A stretch of 61,050 nt of DNA, taken from Acidimicrobiia bacterium (GTDB lineage: Bacteria; Actinomycetota; Acidimicrobiia; Spongiisociales; UBA5794). This document shows positions 1 to 7,785 of this stretch, in pieces; the first letter of the stretch is position 1, and every line of letters begins with the position of its first letter. The stretch spans positions 1-61,050 of the forward strand of contig JANTHO010000008.1 in assembly GCA_024762335.1 (NCBI GenBank). Direction: 5' to 3'. The translations under genes and the position numbers were made by a program. Below the pieces are notes generated by a model. It was not told where the DNA came from. It saw only the letters and a program-made list of their open reading frames with translations, and made no database searches.

Positions 1-2
1 AC

Positions 3-71
3 ATCCTGTTGAGCCTGCTGGCCAAGAGCGCACTCGCCTGGCAAGTCTTCGCCGGCACGCTTGCCCCCTAG
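3..71 (+). CDS. Heliorhodopsin, 3' end only (partial)
   Basis: The window opens inside a reading frame that ends at the TAG at 69-71. The 22 visible residues include SLLAKSALAWQVFAG. This matches my recollection of the last transmembrane helix of heliorhodopsins, whose reference member ends with a nearly identical AKSALAWQ segment carrying the Schiff-base lysine. The Lys here (residue 8 of the fragment) would bind retinal. Heliorhodopsins are seven-helix membrane photoreceptors with an inverted topology and no established pump activity. The rest of the gene lies upstream of the window. A strong hairpin follows at 111-146. The fragment is short but the motif is specific. Confidence 0.8.
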   Translation: MLLSLLAKSALAWQVFAGTLAP

Positions 72-110
72 CAGGGCGGCGTTCGGCAGCCGCGAACACA
101 TGACGGCGCG

Positions 111-146
111 GAGAAGGGGCCAGCTGACTGGTGCCGGCCCCTTCTC
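111..146 (+). terminator. Terminator-like hairpin after heliorhodopsin
   Basis: The 11-bp arms GAGAAGGGGCC (111-121) and GGCCCCTTCTC (136-146) are perfectly complementary, with a 14-nt loop, and TTCT follows. The position 40 nt after the heliorhodopsin stop fits a terminator for that gene. Confidence 0.6.
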
Positions 147-154
147 TTCTGGGT

Positions 155-184
155 CCGATGCGGGAGAAAGGGACCCCGCATCGG
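155..184 (-). terminator. Terminator-like hairpin after the FAS1 gene
   Basis: The arms CCGATGCGGG (155-164) and CCCGCATCGG (175-184) are perfectly complementary around a 10-nt loop. It lies just past the stop of the FAS1 gene on the minus strand, so this hairpin and the one at 111-146 separate two convergent genes. Confidence 0.55.
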
Positions 185-190
185 TGTTCG

Positions 191-1252
191 TCAGCTCGCC
201 GGGACAAGCACTGCGTCGATGACGTGAATGACGCCGTTGCCGGCCACCACGTCTGGGCTGATGACCGTTGCCACATCGTTGATCACAACGCTGCCGTCGA
301 CAACCGCGATCGAGATCGGGTTCTCTTCGAAGATCGTCGGGACATCGACCGGGGCGAGCTCGATGACGTCTGCAGCCAGGAACTGACCGCTGACAACGTG
401 GTACAGCAGGATGTTCGCCAGGTCGGGGTTCGCCAGGAGTTCCTCGGCGGTGATGCCGAGGTTGTCGAGCAGGGCGGTGAACGCCGCATCGGTGGGCGCG
501 AAGACCGTGAACGGACCTTCGCCATTGAGAGCGTCGACAAGGCCGGCGGTTTCAAGCGCCGCAAGTAGCACTGTGAACTCGGCCGGATCGCCCGCGGCGG
601 CCTCGGCGACGATCTCGGCGATCGTCGGAGCCATCGCCTCCGTGGTGGTGGTCATGGCCTCGGTGGTCGTGGTGGTCTCATCTTCCATGTCGTCGGCCAT
701 CGCGACGCCGAGGGCTTCAGCAACATCCGGCGGCAGCAGCACGGCGTCGATGACGTGCACGATGCCGTTGTCTGCAGCGAGGTCGGCTGAAACGACCGTG
801 GCTTCGTTGATCATGATCTGGCCGTCGACAACGTTGATGTCGACCGACTGGCCGTTGACGGTGGGCACCGAACTGCCGTCGAGAGTCGCAACCAACTGTG
901 AGTCGGCTTCCTGGGGAAGCACGTGGTACGTGAGGATCGAGGTCAGGGTTTCCGTGTCGGCCAGGAGGTCCGCAGCCGTGATTCCCAGGGCGTCGAACGC
1001 TGCATCAAACGCCGCGTCGGTGGGGGTGAGAACCGTGAACGGTCCTTCACCTTGAAGGGTGTCGGTGAGACCGGCCGCGTCGATGGCGGCGATCAGGGTT
1101 GAGAACTGGCCTGCTTCGATCGCCAGGTCGAGGACCGTCTGCTCTTCTGCCGCGGGTTCGGTCGTGGTCGTGTCTTCGCTGTCGCTACTGCAGGCCGCCA
1201 CGACCATGGCGAACGCCAGCAGGAGAGCGAGGATTGAGAATCGCTTCTTCAT
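191..1252 (-). CDS. Secreted lipoprotein with two FAS1 (fasciclin) domains
   Basis: The 353-residue protein starts with a lipoprotein signal peptide (lipobox VVAAC, lipidated Cys21). Two fasciclin FAS1 domains follow, at about 38-175 and 210-350. Each carries the FAS1 hallmarks of a GPFTVL/FAPTDAAF segment and a late YHV segment. They are joined by a Thr/Met-rich linker at about 190-208. FAS1 domains mediate adhesion at the cell surface; the ligand cannot be told from sequence. The gene diverges from the B12-type regulator at 1435, and the shared 182-bp gap contains repeated TGCGGA elements. Light control of this gene is therefore possible but is inference. Confidence 0.9.
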   Translation of the reverse strand: MKKRFSILALLLAFAMVVAACSSDSEDTTTTEPAAEEQTVLDLAIEAGQFSTLIAAIDAAGLTDTLQGEGPFTVLTPTDAAFDAAFDALGITAADLLADTETLTSILTYHVLPQEADSQLVATLDGSSVPTVNGQSVDINVVDGQIMINEATVVSADLAADNGIVHVIDAVLLPPDVAEALGVAMADDMEDETTTTTEAMTTTTEAMAPTIAEIVAEAAAGDPAEFTVLLAALETAGLVDALNGEGPFTVFAPTDAAFTALLDNLGITAEELLANPDLANILLYHVVSGQFLAADVIELAPVDVPTIFEENPISIAVVDGSVVINDVATVISPDVVAGNGVIHVIDAVLVPAS

Positions 1253-1280
1253 GTGATGGTGTCCCTTCAGACTTACTACT

Positions 1281-1350
1281 AAATCCGCACTCTGCGGACA
1301 CCCTCTTTACGAAGCAGACGCACCGTGCGGATGACGGAAGATGCGGATTT
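1281..1350. promoter_or_regulatory. Repeated TGCGGA elements in the divergent FAS1/regulator gap
   Basis: TGCGGA occurs at 1293-1298, 1326-1331 and 1342-1347, and its complement TCCGCA at 1284-1289. The first two form a tight palindrome (TCCGCA-CTC-TGCGGA, 1284-1298). The outermost copies form a 9-bp inverted pair, AAATCCGCA (1281-1289) and TGCGGATTT (1342-1350). The two copies at 1326 and 1342 are 16 bp apart. The layout suggests an operator for the regulator encoded at 1435. The binding protein is not known. Confidence 0.45.
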
Positions 1351-1420
1351 CGTGAAAACGGTGGTTGCGGTCGCGAGCCCAGCACAGGTCTGGAACTTCC
1401 AGAAAGCGATCCGCGTCTGG

Positions 1421-1434
1421 TATCTTCCTACTAA
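1421..1434 (+). promoter_or_regulatory. Probable -10 box for a leaderless regulator transcript
   Basis: TATCTT at 1421-1426 lies 8 nt before the ATG at 1435, and no Shine-Dalgarno sequence is present. TTCCAG at 1397-1402 is a possible -35 at 18-bp spacing. Together these suggest transcription starts at or next to the start codon. Confidence 0.4.
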
Positions 1435-2265
1435 ATGGAGAGCACAGAACCAGAAGAGTTGAGCCTGCACGAGGTCGCCGAGATTCTCGGCGTGCACTAC
1501 ATGACGGCCTACCGCTACGTTCGACTTGGGATCCTCCCGGCGCGCCAGAAAGGCCGTAGCTGGCGCGTCGATCGTTCCGATCTCGAAACGTACATGGACA
1601 AGGACGAGCCGCGAACGCAGCGGGGCGAGGCCGACTGGGCGGATCGTTTCTTCAATCGCCTCCTCGCAGTAGATGAAGCGGGAGCATGGGGTGTGCTCGA
1701 AGCAGCCTTCGGCTCCGGCATGACGATCCCAGAGGCGTATCCGGCCGTGCTCTCTCCGTCGATGAGGCGCATCGGTGATGCGTGGGCGGCAGGGGAGATC
1801 GATATTGCGACCGAACACGCTGCCTCCGAAGTGGCGGCTCGAATTGTTGCCCGCCTGGGTCCGCGCCTTGCGCGACGAGGCGTGCGGCGTGGAACGATCG
1901 TGCTGGGCTCGACCGCGACGGAATTGCACGCTCTGCCACTCGCGATGGCAAGCGACCTGTTCCGCTCCGCTCAATTCGAGGCGATCGACCTCGGCATCTA
2001 CCTCCCCCCGGACGAGTTCGCGGCCTTCGTGGAGCGGACCGACGGACTTGTGGCCGTCGGAGTTGGCGTCACGACCTCGAATCAGGAAGAAGCGCTCGGT
2101 GAGACGCTCTCTGCGATCCGTGAGGTGACAACGGTGCCGATCATCGTCGGCGGCAATGGTGTGGATGAGGAGACAGCACTCCTCCTCGGTGCCGACGGAT
2201 GGGCCGCAACGGGGAACGGCGCCGTCGAACTCGTTGAGATGCTGCTCAACGACGCCAACGTCTGA
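1435..2265 (+). CDS. CarH/LitR-type MerR regulator with cobalamin-binding photoreceptor domain
   Basis: The protein has 276 residues. Residues 9-55 form a MerR/excisionase-type winged helix-turn-helix (LHEVAEILGVHYMTAYRYV). Residues 68-145 form the B12-binding helical bundle. W117, E127 and H128 fit the Wx9EH signature that places adenosylcobalamin in CarH. Residues 152-272 form the Rossmann B12 domain, and H165 in TELH fits the lower axial Co ligand. In CarH/LitR, dark-bound AdoCbl drives tetramerisation and DNA binding, and light breaks the Co-C bond and releases the promoter. This protein is probably a light-responsive repressor of the neighbouring genes. Both key motifs are intact; the target sites are inferred. 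Confidence 0.87.
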   Translation: MESTEPEELSLHEVAEILGVHYMTAYRYVRLGILPARQKGRSWRVDRSDLETYMDKDEPRTQRGEADWADRFFNRLLAVDEAGAWGVLEAAFGSGMTIPEAYPAVLSPSMRRIGDAWAAGEIDIATEHAASEVAARIVARLGPRLARRGVRRGTIVLGSTATELHALPLAMASDLFRSAQFEAIDLGIYLPPDEFAAFVERTDGLVAVGVGVTTSNQEEALGETLSAIREVTTVPIIVGGNGVDEETALLLGADGWAATGNGAVELVEMLLNDANV

Positions 2266-2285
2266 TTACCTGTGAAGACGAGTCG

Positions 2286-3512
2286 TCAGAGGCTGATCGA
2301 CGGATCCCCCGCGACGTCCCCGGGTTTGCGATAGACCGCTTGAACGCCGTCGATGCGACCGCTGCGGAATCCCGCAATGCAGTAGGCCAGGTAGTACCGC
2401 CACATCCGGTAGAACCGTTCGTCGAACCGATCCGACTGAACGGCAATCCTCGGCCATGCCGCAACGAATCGTTCGTCCCAGGCCTCGAGCGTCCGTGCAT
2501 AGCTCGTCCCGTGCGTCGAGAGGCCGATCCACTCGAGGCCGGCGTTCTCTCCGAGGTTGCGGAGGATCTTGGTTGACGGGAGGGCTCCTCCCGGGAAGAT
2601 GTAGGAGCGGATGAACTCTTCGCGGCCGATCATCTGGGTATGCAGGTCGTGATCGATGGTGATCACCTGCATGGCTGCAGCGCCTCCCGGAACCAACGAC
2701 CGACTGATCACGTCGAAGAGATCGGTCCAAGATGCTTCGTCGATCGATTCGATCATCTCAATGGAGATCACCCGATCGTATGCACCTTCAATGTCCCGGA
2801 AGTCGGCGAGGAGAACCTCGACGCGATCGTCGAGGCCCGCTTCCTTCATCCGCCGAACCACGTAGTCATACTGCTCATGCGAGATCGTGACGGCTGTAAC
2901 GGTGCAGTCCAACTGTCCGGCGACGTACTCGGCCATCGCTCCCCAACCGCATCCGATCTCGAGGACACGGTCGCCGGGCCGGATGCCGGCACGAGCCGCG
3001 ATTTGTTCATACTTGGTGCGCATCGCGACTTCGAGGTCGTCGCTGTTTGCGAAGATGCCGGAGGAGTAACTCATCGATGGATCGAGCCACTCGGCGTAGT
3101 ACTCGTTGCCGAGGTCGTAGTGCTCCACCATCGTCGGCACGGCCGACGTTCCTGTGGCTCCTCGCAAGCGCGCCCACGCGGTGCGAGCGGTGCGCATGGC
3201 CGTTCCCCAAGACGCCGTGTTGCGGCGACGATCGTGATTGTCGACGGCGAATTCGAGGAGGGCGGCAAGGTCCGGTGTGTCCCAGAGACCGTCGATGTAG
3301 GCCTCGGCGAAACCAACCCCGCCACTGCGCAGAACGCGACGCGCCACCTCGGCGGCGTCGCCGATACGGATCGACGCTTCGAGTCCCGGTTCCGATCCCA
3401 CGATGTCAACTGACGCGCCTTCGATGTCCGTATGCAGCGTGCCTGCATGCACGACACTGCGGAGAACGCGGGGGATTGCGCGCCCAATGCGCGACGCCGA
3501 TCGGGTGGTCAC
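2286..3512 (-). CDS. Cyclopropane-fatty-acid-synthase-like SAM methyltransferase
   Basis: The protein has 408 residues from a GTG that overlaps the upstream DUF1365 stop as GTGA; GGGAG lies 8 nt before it. The CFA-synthase lipid-recognition segment YDLGNEYY is at about 132-139. The SAM-binding loop EIGCGWG is at about 185-191, followed by TISHEQ. This family transfers a methyl group from SAM to the double bond of phospholipid acyl chains. The segment that reads YSCAY in E. coli Cfa, with a conserved Cys, reads MSYSSGIF here. That may mark a methylating rather than cyclopropanating subgroup, as in the furan-fatty-acid enzyme UfaM. It is the last gene of a coupled trio with the FAD oxidoreductase and DUF1365. 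Confidence 0.85.
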   Translation of the reverse strand: MTTRSASRIGRAIPRVLRSVVHAGTLHTDIEGASVDIVGSEPGLEASIRIGDAAEVARRVLRSGGVGFAEAYIDGLWDTPDLAALLEFAVDNHDRRRNTASWGTAMRTARTAWARLRGATGTSAVPTMVEHYDLGNEYYAEWLDPSMSYSSGIFANSDDLEVAMRTKYEQIAARAGIRPGDRVLEIGCGWGAMAEYVAGQLDCTVTAVTISHEQYDYVVRRMKEAGLDDRVEVLLADFRDIEGAYDRVISIEMIESIDEASWTDLFDVISRSLVPGGAAAMQVITIDHDLHTQMIGREEFIRSYIFPGGALPSTKILRNLGENAGLEWIGLSTHGTSYARTLEAWDERFVAAWPRIAVQSDRFDERFYRMWRYYLAYCIAGFRSGRIDGVQAVYRKPGDVAGDPSISL

Positions 3513-4288
3513 GGGGCCACTCCCGGCCGGAATGAGACCGTTTCGACGGGCGCAGCCGGGCGCTTTCGGTACTTGGCACCCTTGAGCCACAGCTTCGCCG
3601 CCTCCCAATGGATCGCTCCCATGATCTTGAACGTGACCAACGGGTAGCGAGTCGTGGCGCCGAGGAGAGTCTTCGCCGTCAGCGGCAGGCGTCGACCCGC
3701 GAGCGTTGCGGTGAAGACCTTTTCGTCCGACACTTCGTAGACGATCGAAACGGAAAGGCGCTCTCCCGGCTGGCTGATCCGGACCCGATAGCCGCCTTCC
3801 ACGTCGAAGAACGGGGAGACGAAGAACTCCTTGCGGAATCCATGGCGGTGGTGGTCGACGCCATCGACCTCGACGAGATGGGAGTGGGCTTCACCGAATG
3901 TGTTGTGGATCTCGTACAGGATCCAGCGCGGGTGACCCGAGGTGTCATCGATGAACCAGACCGTCAGGGGGTTGAACTCGTACCCGGCGATACGGGGAAG
4001 ACAGAGCAGGCGGATCCGGCCGGGGATGTCGTCGAAGCCCGCCTTGCTCAACTCGGAGGCGATCCACGTCCGCAGGTCACCGCCGTCGCGGCCGCCGTGA
4101 TCCTTGTCGAAGAAGCTGATCAGGTTCGTCCGATTGTGCGAGAAGAACCGCATGCGTGCGAGGTCGTCGAGTTCGTCGAGATCGATCAGGAGTGAGAAGA
4201 GGCCGTATTGGAGGCGATGCTCGAACGGCTGGCGCCGAACGTGGGTCGTCGTTCCCTCGTAGATGGCGGAGTTCGTGACCGCAGTCAT
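3509..4288 (-). CDS. DUF1365 family protein
   Basis: The 259-residue protein has the DUF1365 opening (YEG...HVRRQPFEHRLQYG), the acidic LIDLDELDDL segment and the conserved core GYEFNPLTVWF. DUF1365 proteins are almost always encoded between an FAD-dependent amine-oxidase-like protein and a CFA-synthase-like methyltransferase, as here. Their biochemical role is unproven, but they are linked to modified membrane fatty acids. The start overlaps the upstream stop as ATGA (4285-4288) and the stop overlaps the next start as GTGA. Translation of the three genes is therefore coupled. Confidence 0.88.
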   Translation of the reverse strand: MTAVTNSAIYEGTTTHVRRQPFEHRLQYGLFSLLIDLDELDDLARMRFFSHNRTNLISFFDKDHGGRDGGDLRTWIASELSKAGFDDIPGRIRLLCLPRIAGYEFNPLTVWFIDDTSGHPRWILYEIHNTFGEAHSHLVEVDGVDHHRHGFRKEFFVSPFFDVEGGYRVRISQPGERLSVSIVYEVSDEKVFTATLAGRRLPLTAKTLLGATTRYPLVTFKIMGAIHWEAAKLWLKGAKYRKRPAAPVETVSFRPGVAP

Positions 4289-5601
4289 GCTTGATACCCC
4301 GTGTGTTCCGGTGCGCTATGGAGTGCCGCGGGTGATGCAGACACGATGTCGTCGTGCCACGGAGCGGGCGAGCCGAGAGCGGCGGCCACCGTCAACCCCG
4401 ACTGAAGTCCGTCTTCGTGGAAACCGTATCCGGTCCACGCCCCAGCGTACCAGACGCCGCCGCGCCCTTGGATCGACGGGAGTCGCCGTTGGGCTCGGTC
4501 GGTGTCCGGACTGAACTGCGGGTGGGCGTACCAGATGTCGTCGATGATCTGGTCGGGCTCGCGCTCCGGATTCAGGGTGATGAACACGTCATGGCGCTCG
4601 TCGAGATTCTGGAGTCGGTTCATCCAATAGGTGACGGAGACGGGCTGCTCCGATCCGGGACGGGTTCCGACGGCGTTCCACGCAGACCATGCACCTTTTC
4701 GACGGGGCATGAACGTGGGGTCGCGATGGACGACCGCCCGATTCGGCGCATAGCGGAACGCCCCGAGGATGTCGCGTTCGTCGTCGGCGAGATCGCCGGC
4801 GAGGAGTTCGATCGCCTGCGGTGCATGAGTGGCAATGACCACGTCATCGAATCGGAGACGTTCGTCCGTTGTCTCGACCTCGACGCCTGCATCAACCCGC
4901 CGGATCGCGGTGACGTCGACACCGGCGCGGACCGTTGTGATCTCTTTGGAGATCCGGTCCACGTACTCGCGGCTTCCTCCCGAGATTGTGCGCCAGCGCG
5001 GCCGCTCCAATTCGAACAGGCCGTGATTGGCGAGGAAATGGAGGAAAGTGCCGACCGGCATCGAAGCGGCATCGGTGCCGGCTCCGGACCACACGGCCGC
5101 TGCCAATGGAAGGAGATAGTCGGTGACGAACGGCTCGGGGTAGCCGCCGTCGCGCAAGTAGTCGATCAAGGTCGCATCGGATTTCGGCACCGACGCGTGT
5201 TCGGCGACCTCCTTGCGGAATCGGTTGATGCCGCGCAAGATCGACCAGGTGCGTCGGGACGTCAGGTGGCTCGGAGTCGAGAAGATGGCTCGGGGCGTTG
5301 CAGCAAACTCGTATCGGTCGCTCTTGATTGAGAACGACATGTCGGTTGCCTCGGTCTCCACGCCGAGTGTTGCGAGGAGGTTGGTCAGATTCGGGTAGTT
5401 GCGGTGGTTGAAGACGATGAACCCGGCGTCGACCGGAATCATCCGGTCTCCCATGGATACGTCGATCGTTCGCGCATGCCCGCCGAGACGTTGGTCTCGC
5501 TCTATCAGGGTTACGTTGTGACGCTCGCTCAGAGCCCAGGCGGCGCCGAGACCCGAGACTCCCGAGCCGATAACGGCGATGTTCTTGGATGTAGTAGTCA
5601 T
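4285..5601 (-). CDS. FAD-dependent oxidoreductase, flavin amine oxidase superfamily (COG2907-like)
   Basis: The protein has 438 residues from the ATG at 5601; an upstream in-frame TTG at 5622 is less likely. The N-terminal dinucleotide fold reads IAVIGSGVSGLGAA, followed by LIERDQRLGGHART, the GGHA/T variant typical of this group. A C-terminal FAD-contacting segment contains GVWYAGAWTGYGFHEDG. Relatives act on carotenoids, polyamines or fatty acyl chains; next to DUF1365 and a CFA-like enzyme an acyl-chain desaturase role is the best guess. It heads the minus-strand trio and diverges from the SRPBCC gene at 5707. No clear Shine-Dalgarno is visible, so the transcript may be leaderless. Confidence 0.85.
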   Translation of the reverse strand: MTTTSKNIAVIGSGVSGLGAAWALSERHNVTLIERDQRLGGHARTIDVSMGDRMIPVDAGFIVFNHRNYPNLTNLLATLGVETEATDMSFSIKSDRYEFAATPRAIFSTPSHLTSRRTWSILRGINRFRKEVAEHASVPKSDATLIDYLRDGGYPEPFVTDYLLPLAAAVWSGAGTDAASMPVGTFLHFLANHGLFELERPRWRTISGGSREYVDRISKEITTVRAGVDVTAIRRVDAGVEVETTDERLRFDDVVIATHAPQAIELLAGDLADDERDILGAFRYAPNRAVVHRDPTFMPRRKGAWSAWNAVGTRPGSEQPVSVTYWMNRLQNLDERHDVFITLNPEREPDQIIDDIWYAHPQFSPDTDRAQRRLPSIQGRGGVWYAGAWTGYGFHEDGLQSGLTVAAALGSPAPWHDDIVSASPAALHSAPEHTGYQA

Positions 5602-5615
5602 ATCAGAGAGACTTC

Positions 5616-5642
5616 GGGACAAAGCCGGTTGGTGGATGTCCC
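5616..5642. promoter_or_regulatory. Inverted GGGACA repeat between divergent operons
   Basis: GGGACA (5616-5621) and TGTCCC (5637-5642) form an inverted repeat with a 15-bp spacer in the 105-bp gap between the FAD gene (minus) and the SRPBCC gene (plus). It could be a shared operator, or two back-to-back -35-like elements for the nearby ECF sigma factor. Neither role is shown by the sequence alone. Confidence 0.3.
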
Positions 5643-5706
5643 TTCATCCAGCGACACAGCGTGTTCCGAATCGATATCGACACTCAAACCAATTCAGGAG
5701 ACCAAC

Positions 5707-6159
5707 ATGCCCGTTATCACCAAAACCGTCGAGGCCGACCTCCCCGTCAAGGTGGCGTTCGAATACGTTGCCGACTTCGAACACATCGCCGAGTGGGATC
5801 CCGGCGTGACCGCCGTGCGTAAGACAACGGACGGCCCGCCGTCGGTCGGGACCGAGTATGACCTCGATCTCACGTACGGCGGATCGCCGATCGCGATGAC
5901 CTATCGCATCACGGAATGGGACCCACCTCATCGCGTCGTCCTCGAAGGCGACGGGGACCGAACCTTCGCCGTCGATCGCATCTCGTTCGCCCCTTCCGCC
6001 CAGGGGACTTCGGTTGAATACCAAGCCGACATTCGGATGAAGGGCATCTATCGAATCGCCGAACCGTTCCTGGGCCGGCTCTTCCGCAGGATCGGCGACG
6101 GCGCGGTGGAAGGCCTCGACCGGAGACTTCGCGAGCTCTCCACCGGAGAAGGCGGCTGA
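5707..6159 (+). CDS. SRPBCC (START/polyketide-cyclase fold) family protein
   Basis: The 150-residue protein starts at the ATG at 5707, with AGGAG at 5696-5700. It shows the SRPBCC layout: a first strand VITKTVEADLPVKVAFEYVADFEHI, then the helix-grip segment EWDPGV, and a C-terminal amphipathic helix. Such proteins bind small hydrophobic ligands in a deep cavity, so carriage or handling of a lipid or isoprenoid is possible. Its stop overlaps the next start by one base (TGATG), and it is the first of three coupled genes on this strand. Confidence 0.8.
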   Translation: MPVITKTVEADLPVKVAFEYVADFEHIAEWDPGVTAVRKTTDGPPSVGTEYDLDLTYGGSPIAMTYRITEWDPPHRVVLEGDGDRTFAVDRISFAPSAQGTSVEYQADIRMKGIYRIAEPFLGRLFRRIGDGAVEGLDRRLRELSTGEGG

Positions 6160-7139
6160 TGGCGCCGACAATGGACGGCATACTCGAGGGTTCGATCGTC
6201 GGCAGCTTCACGAACATCGGATATCGCCTCCGCTCGGGTGACTGGGATGCCGACCTGGCTCGTTTGGACGGTCAAACGGTCGTGATCACCGGTGCAACGT
6301 CTGGGATCGGTTTGGCGGCCGCTCACCAGATGGCGGGCTTGGGGGCGCGTGTCGTCCTGGTGGGGCGGAACCAGGCCAAGCTCGACAAGAGCGTGACCGC
6401 GGTTGCCTCCTCTGGTGGCGGAGAGGCCGGGGGATACCGCGCCGATCTGTCCTCGCTCGATCAGGTACGGGACCTTGCGGATGAGATCCTCGCCGGCGAG
6501 CCCCGGATCGATGTATTGGTCAACAATGCGTCGGTGCTGGCTCCGGAACGATCCTCGAGCATCGACGGATTCGAACTGACCGTCGCCACGAACCTCCTGG
6601 GTACGTTCCTTCTCACCAACCTCCTCATACCGCGCATGGTCGAGAGCGCCCCCGCCCGGATCGTCACGGTCTCGTCGGGGGGCATGTACACCGAAGGTCT
6701 TGACGTTGCCGGACTTCAAATGAGCGCGGAGGACTACAAAGGGTCTGCCGCATATGCCCGAACGAAACGAGCACAGGTTGTCCTCACCGACCTCTGGGCG
6801 GATCGCTTCGCCGGAACCGGAGTGGTTGCTCATTCGATGCACCCGGGTTGGGTGAGCACGCCCGGCGTAGCCGCATCGCTTCCGGTGTTTCGGCGAGTCA
6901 TGGGCCCGCTGTTGCGCAATGCAGACCAGGGTGCCGACACGATCGTGTGGCTGTCGTCGAACCCGGAAGCCCTCGAGTCGACCGGTCAATTCTGGATGGA
7001 CCGACGGCCACGGTCGAAGCATCGCCTCAGGCGAACCGAGGCCGGCGACGCTCAGGCCGAGCAGCTATGGGGCTTCCTGTGCGAAGCCACGGGGTGGCTG
7101 CCTCCGGCAGGATGGCCCGAATCGGGCGATCCGCAGTGA
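6159..7139 (+). CDS. Short-chain dehydrogenase/reductase, DHRS12-like
   Basis: The protein has 326 residues. After an unusual 40-residue N-terminal extension it has a classical SDR fold with the cofactor motif TGATSGIG, NNAS in place of NNAG, the catalytic Ser in VTVSSGG and the active-site YARTK (YxxxK). The extension and overall length resemble the DHRS12 subgroup. It is an NAD(P)-dependent oxidoreductase acting on an unknown, probably hydrophobic, alcohol or ketone. It lies between two SRPBCC genes, and this SRPBCC-SDR arrangement recurs beside light-regulated CFA/DUF1365 loci, which supports a shared pathway. Confidence 0.85.
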   Translation: MAPTMDGILEGSIVGSFTNIGYRLRSGDWDADLARLDGQTVVITGATSGIGLAAAHQMAGLGARVVLVGRNQAKLDKSVTAVASSGGGEAGGYRADLSSLDQVRDLADEILAGEPRIDVLVNNASVLAPERSSSIDGFELTVATNLLGTFLLTNLLIPRMVESAPARIVTVSSGGMYTEGLDVAGLQMSAEDYKGSAAYARTKRAQVVLTDLWADRFAGTGVVAHSMHPGWVSTPGVAASLPVFRRVMGPLLRNADQGADTIVWLSSNPEALESTGQFWMDRRPRSKHRLRRTEAGDAQAEQLWGFLCEATGWLPPAGWPESGDPQ

Positions 7140-7594
7140 CGTTGATCGTCGCGTCGATTGATCTCCCAATCTCGCCGTCCGGCGTCTGGGTTGAACTCTC
7201 TCAACTCGAGCGTCACGCAGAGTGGATGGCGGACGCTGAGAGCATCGACTTCTCCGACGAGCAACGCCGCGGTGTCGGGACCAAGATGATCGTCCGAACG
7301 CGCGTCGGTCCATTCGTAACCAACGACGTGATCTCGGTCCGGTCGTGGATCGAAGGGGAGAGCATCGGCGTCGCACACCGTGGTCTGGTCACCGGCGTCG
7401 GCGTCTTCGTGCTGGTGCCGGCCGACGGCGGTACGAAATTCGTCTGGATCGAAGAGCTCGCCTTCCCCTGGTACCTCGGAGGGGGAGCGACCGCGCTCCT
7501 CGCAGCCCCCGTCCTCCGCTGGATCTGGCAGCGAAACTTGAACCGCTTCGCGAAGGCACTGTCCTCCCAGGTCACCAACCCAACTCCTGCCTGA
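7136..7594 (+). CDS. SRPBCC family protein
   Basis: The 152-residue protein starts at a GTG overlapping the SDR stop as GTGA; an in-frame ATG at 7112 is the alternative. The opening TLIVASIDLPISPSGVW and the ERHAEWM segment are typical of SRPBCC proteins. The last third holds a hydrophobic stretch (YLGGGATALLAAPVLRWIW) that could contact the membrane. It is only loosely similar to the SRPBCC protein at 5707. Ligand and function are unknown; the operon position suggests it works with the SDR. Confidence 0.75.
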   Translation: MTLIVASIDLPISPSGVWVELSQLERHAEWMADAESIDFSDEQRRGVGTKMIVRTRVGPFVTNDVISVRSWIEGESIGVAHRGLVTGVGVFVLVPADGGTKFVWIEELAFPWYLGGGATALLAAPVLRWIWQRNLNRFAKALSSQVTNPTPA

Positions 7595-7706
7595 CCCCCT
7601 CTCGTTCTCGTCCTCAGCGGCAGAGGTTGCGTACCTCCCGCTCCGCCTCACCGTGCGGCTTCCGCGATCGGCCCGCACCCCTCGCGAAGGAACTCCCAGA
7701 AATCGC

Positions 7707-7759
7707 TTGTGCAAACCCGACAGATGTGTATATTTATCACTAATTCATTTAGTGTTAAA
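7707..7759 (+). promoter_or_regulatory. Sigma/anti-sigma promoter with overlapping palindromic operator
   Basis: TTGTGC (7707-7712) and TATATT (7729-7734) are separated by 16 bp and resemble a housekeeping promoter. Overlapping the -10 and the expected start site is an AT-rich inverted repeat with 11-bp arms, TTTATCACTAA (7733-7743) and TTAGTGTTAAA (7749-7759). It has one mismatch and a 5-bp spacer. A protein bound there would block transcription. The CarH-like regulator at 1435 is a plausible occupant, but this is inference. The rest of the 7595-7785 gap shows nothing else. Confidence 0.55.
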
Positions 7760-7785
7760 CAGAGATCCTTGACTGGAGATCCCAC

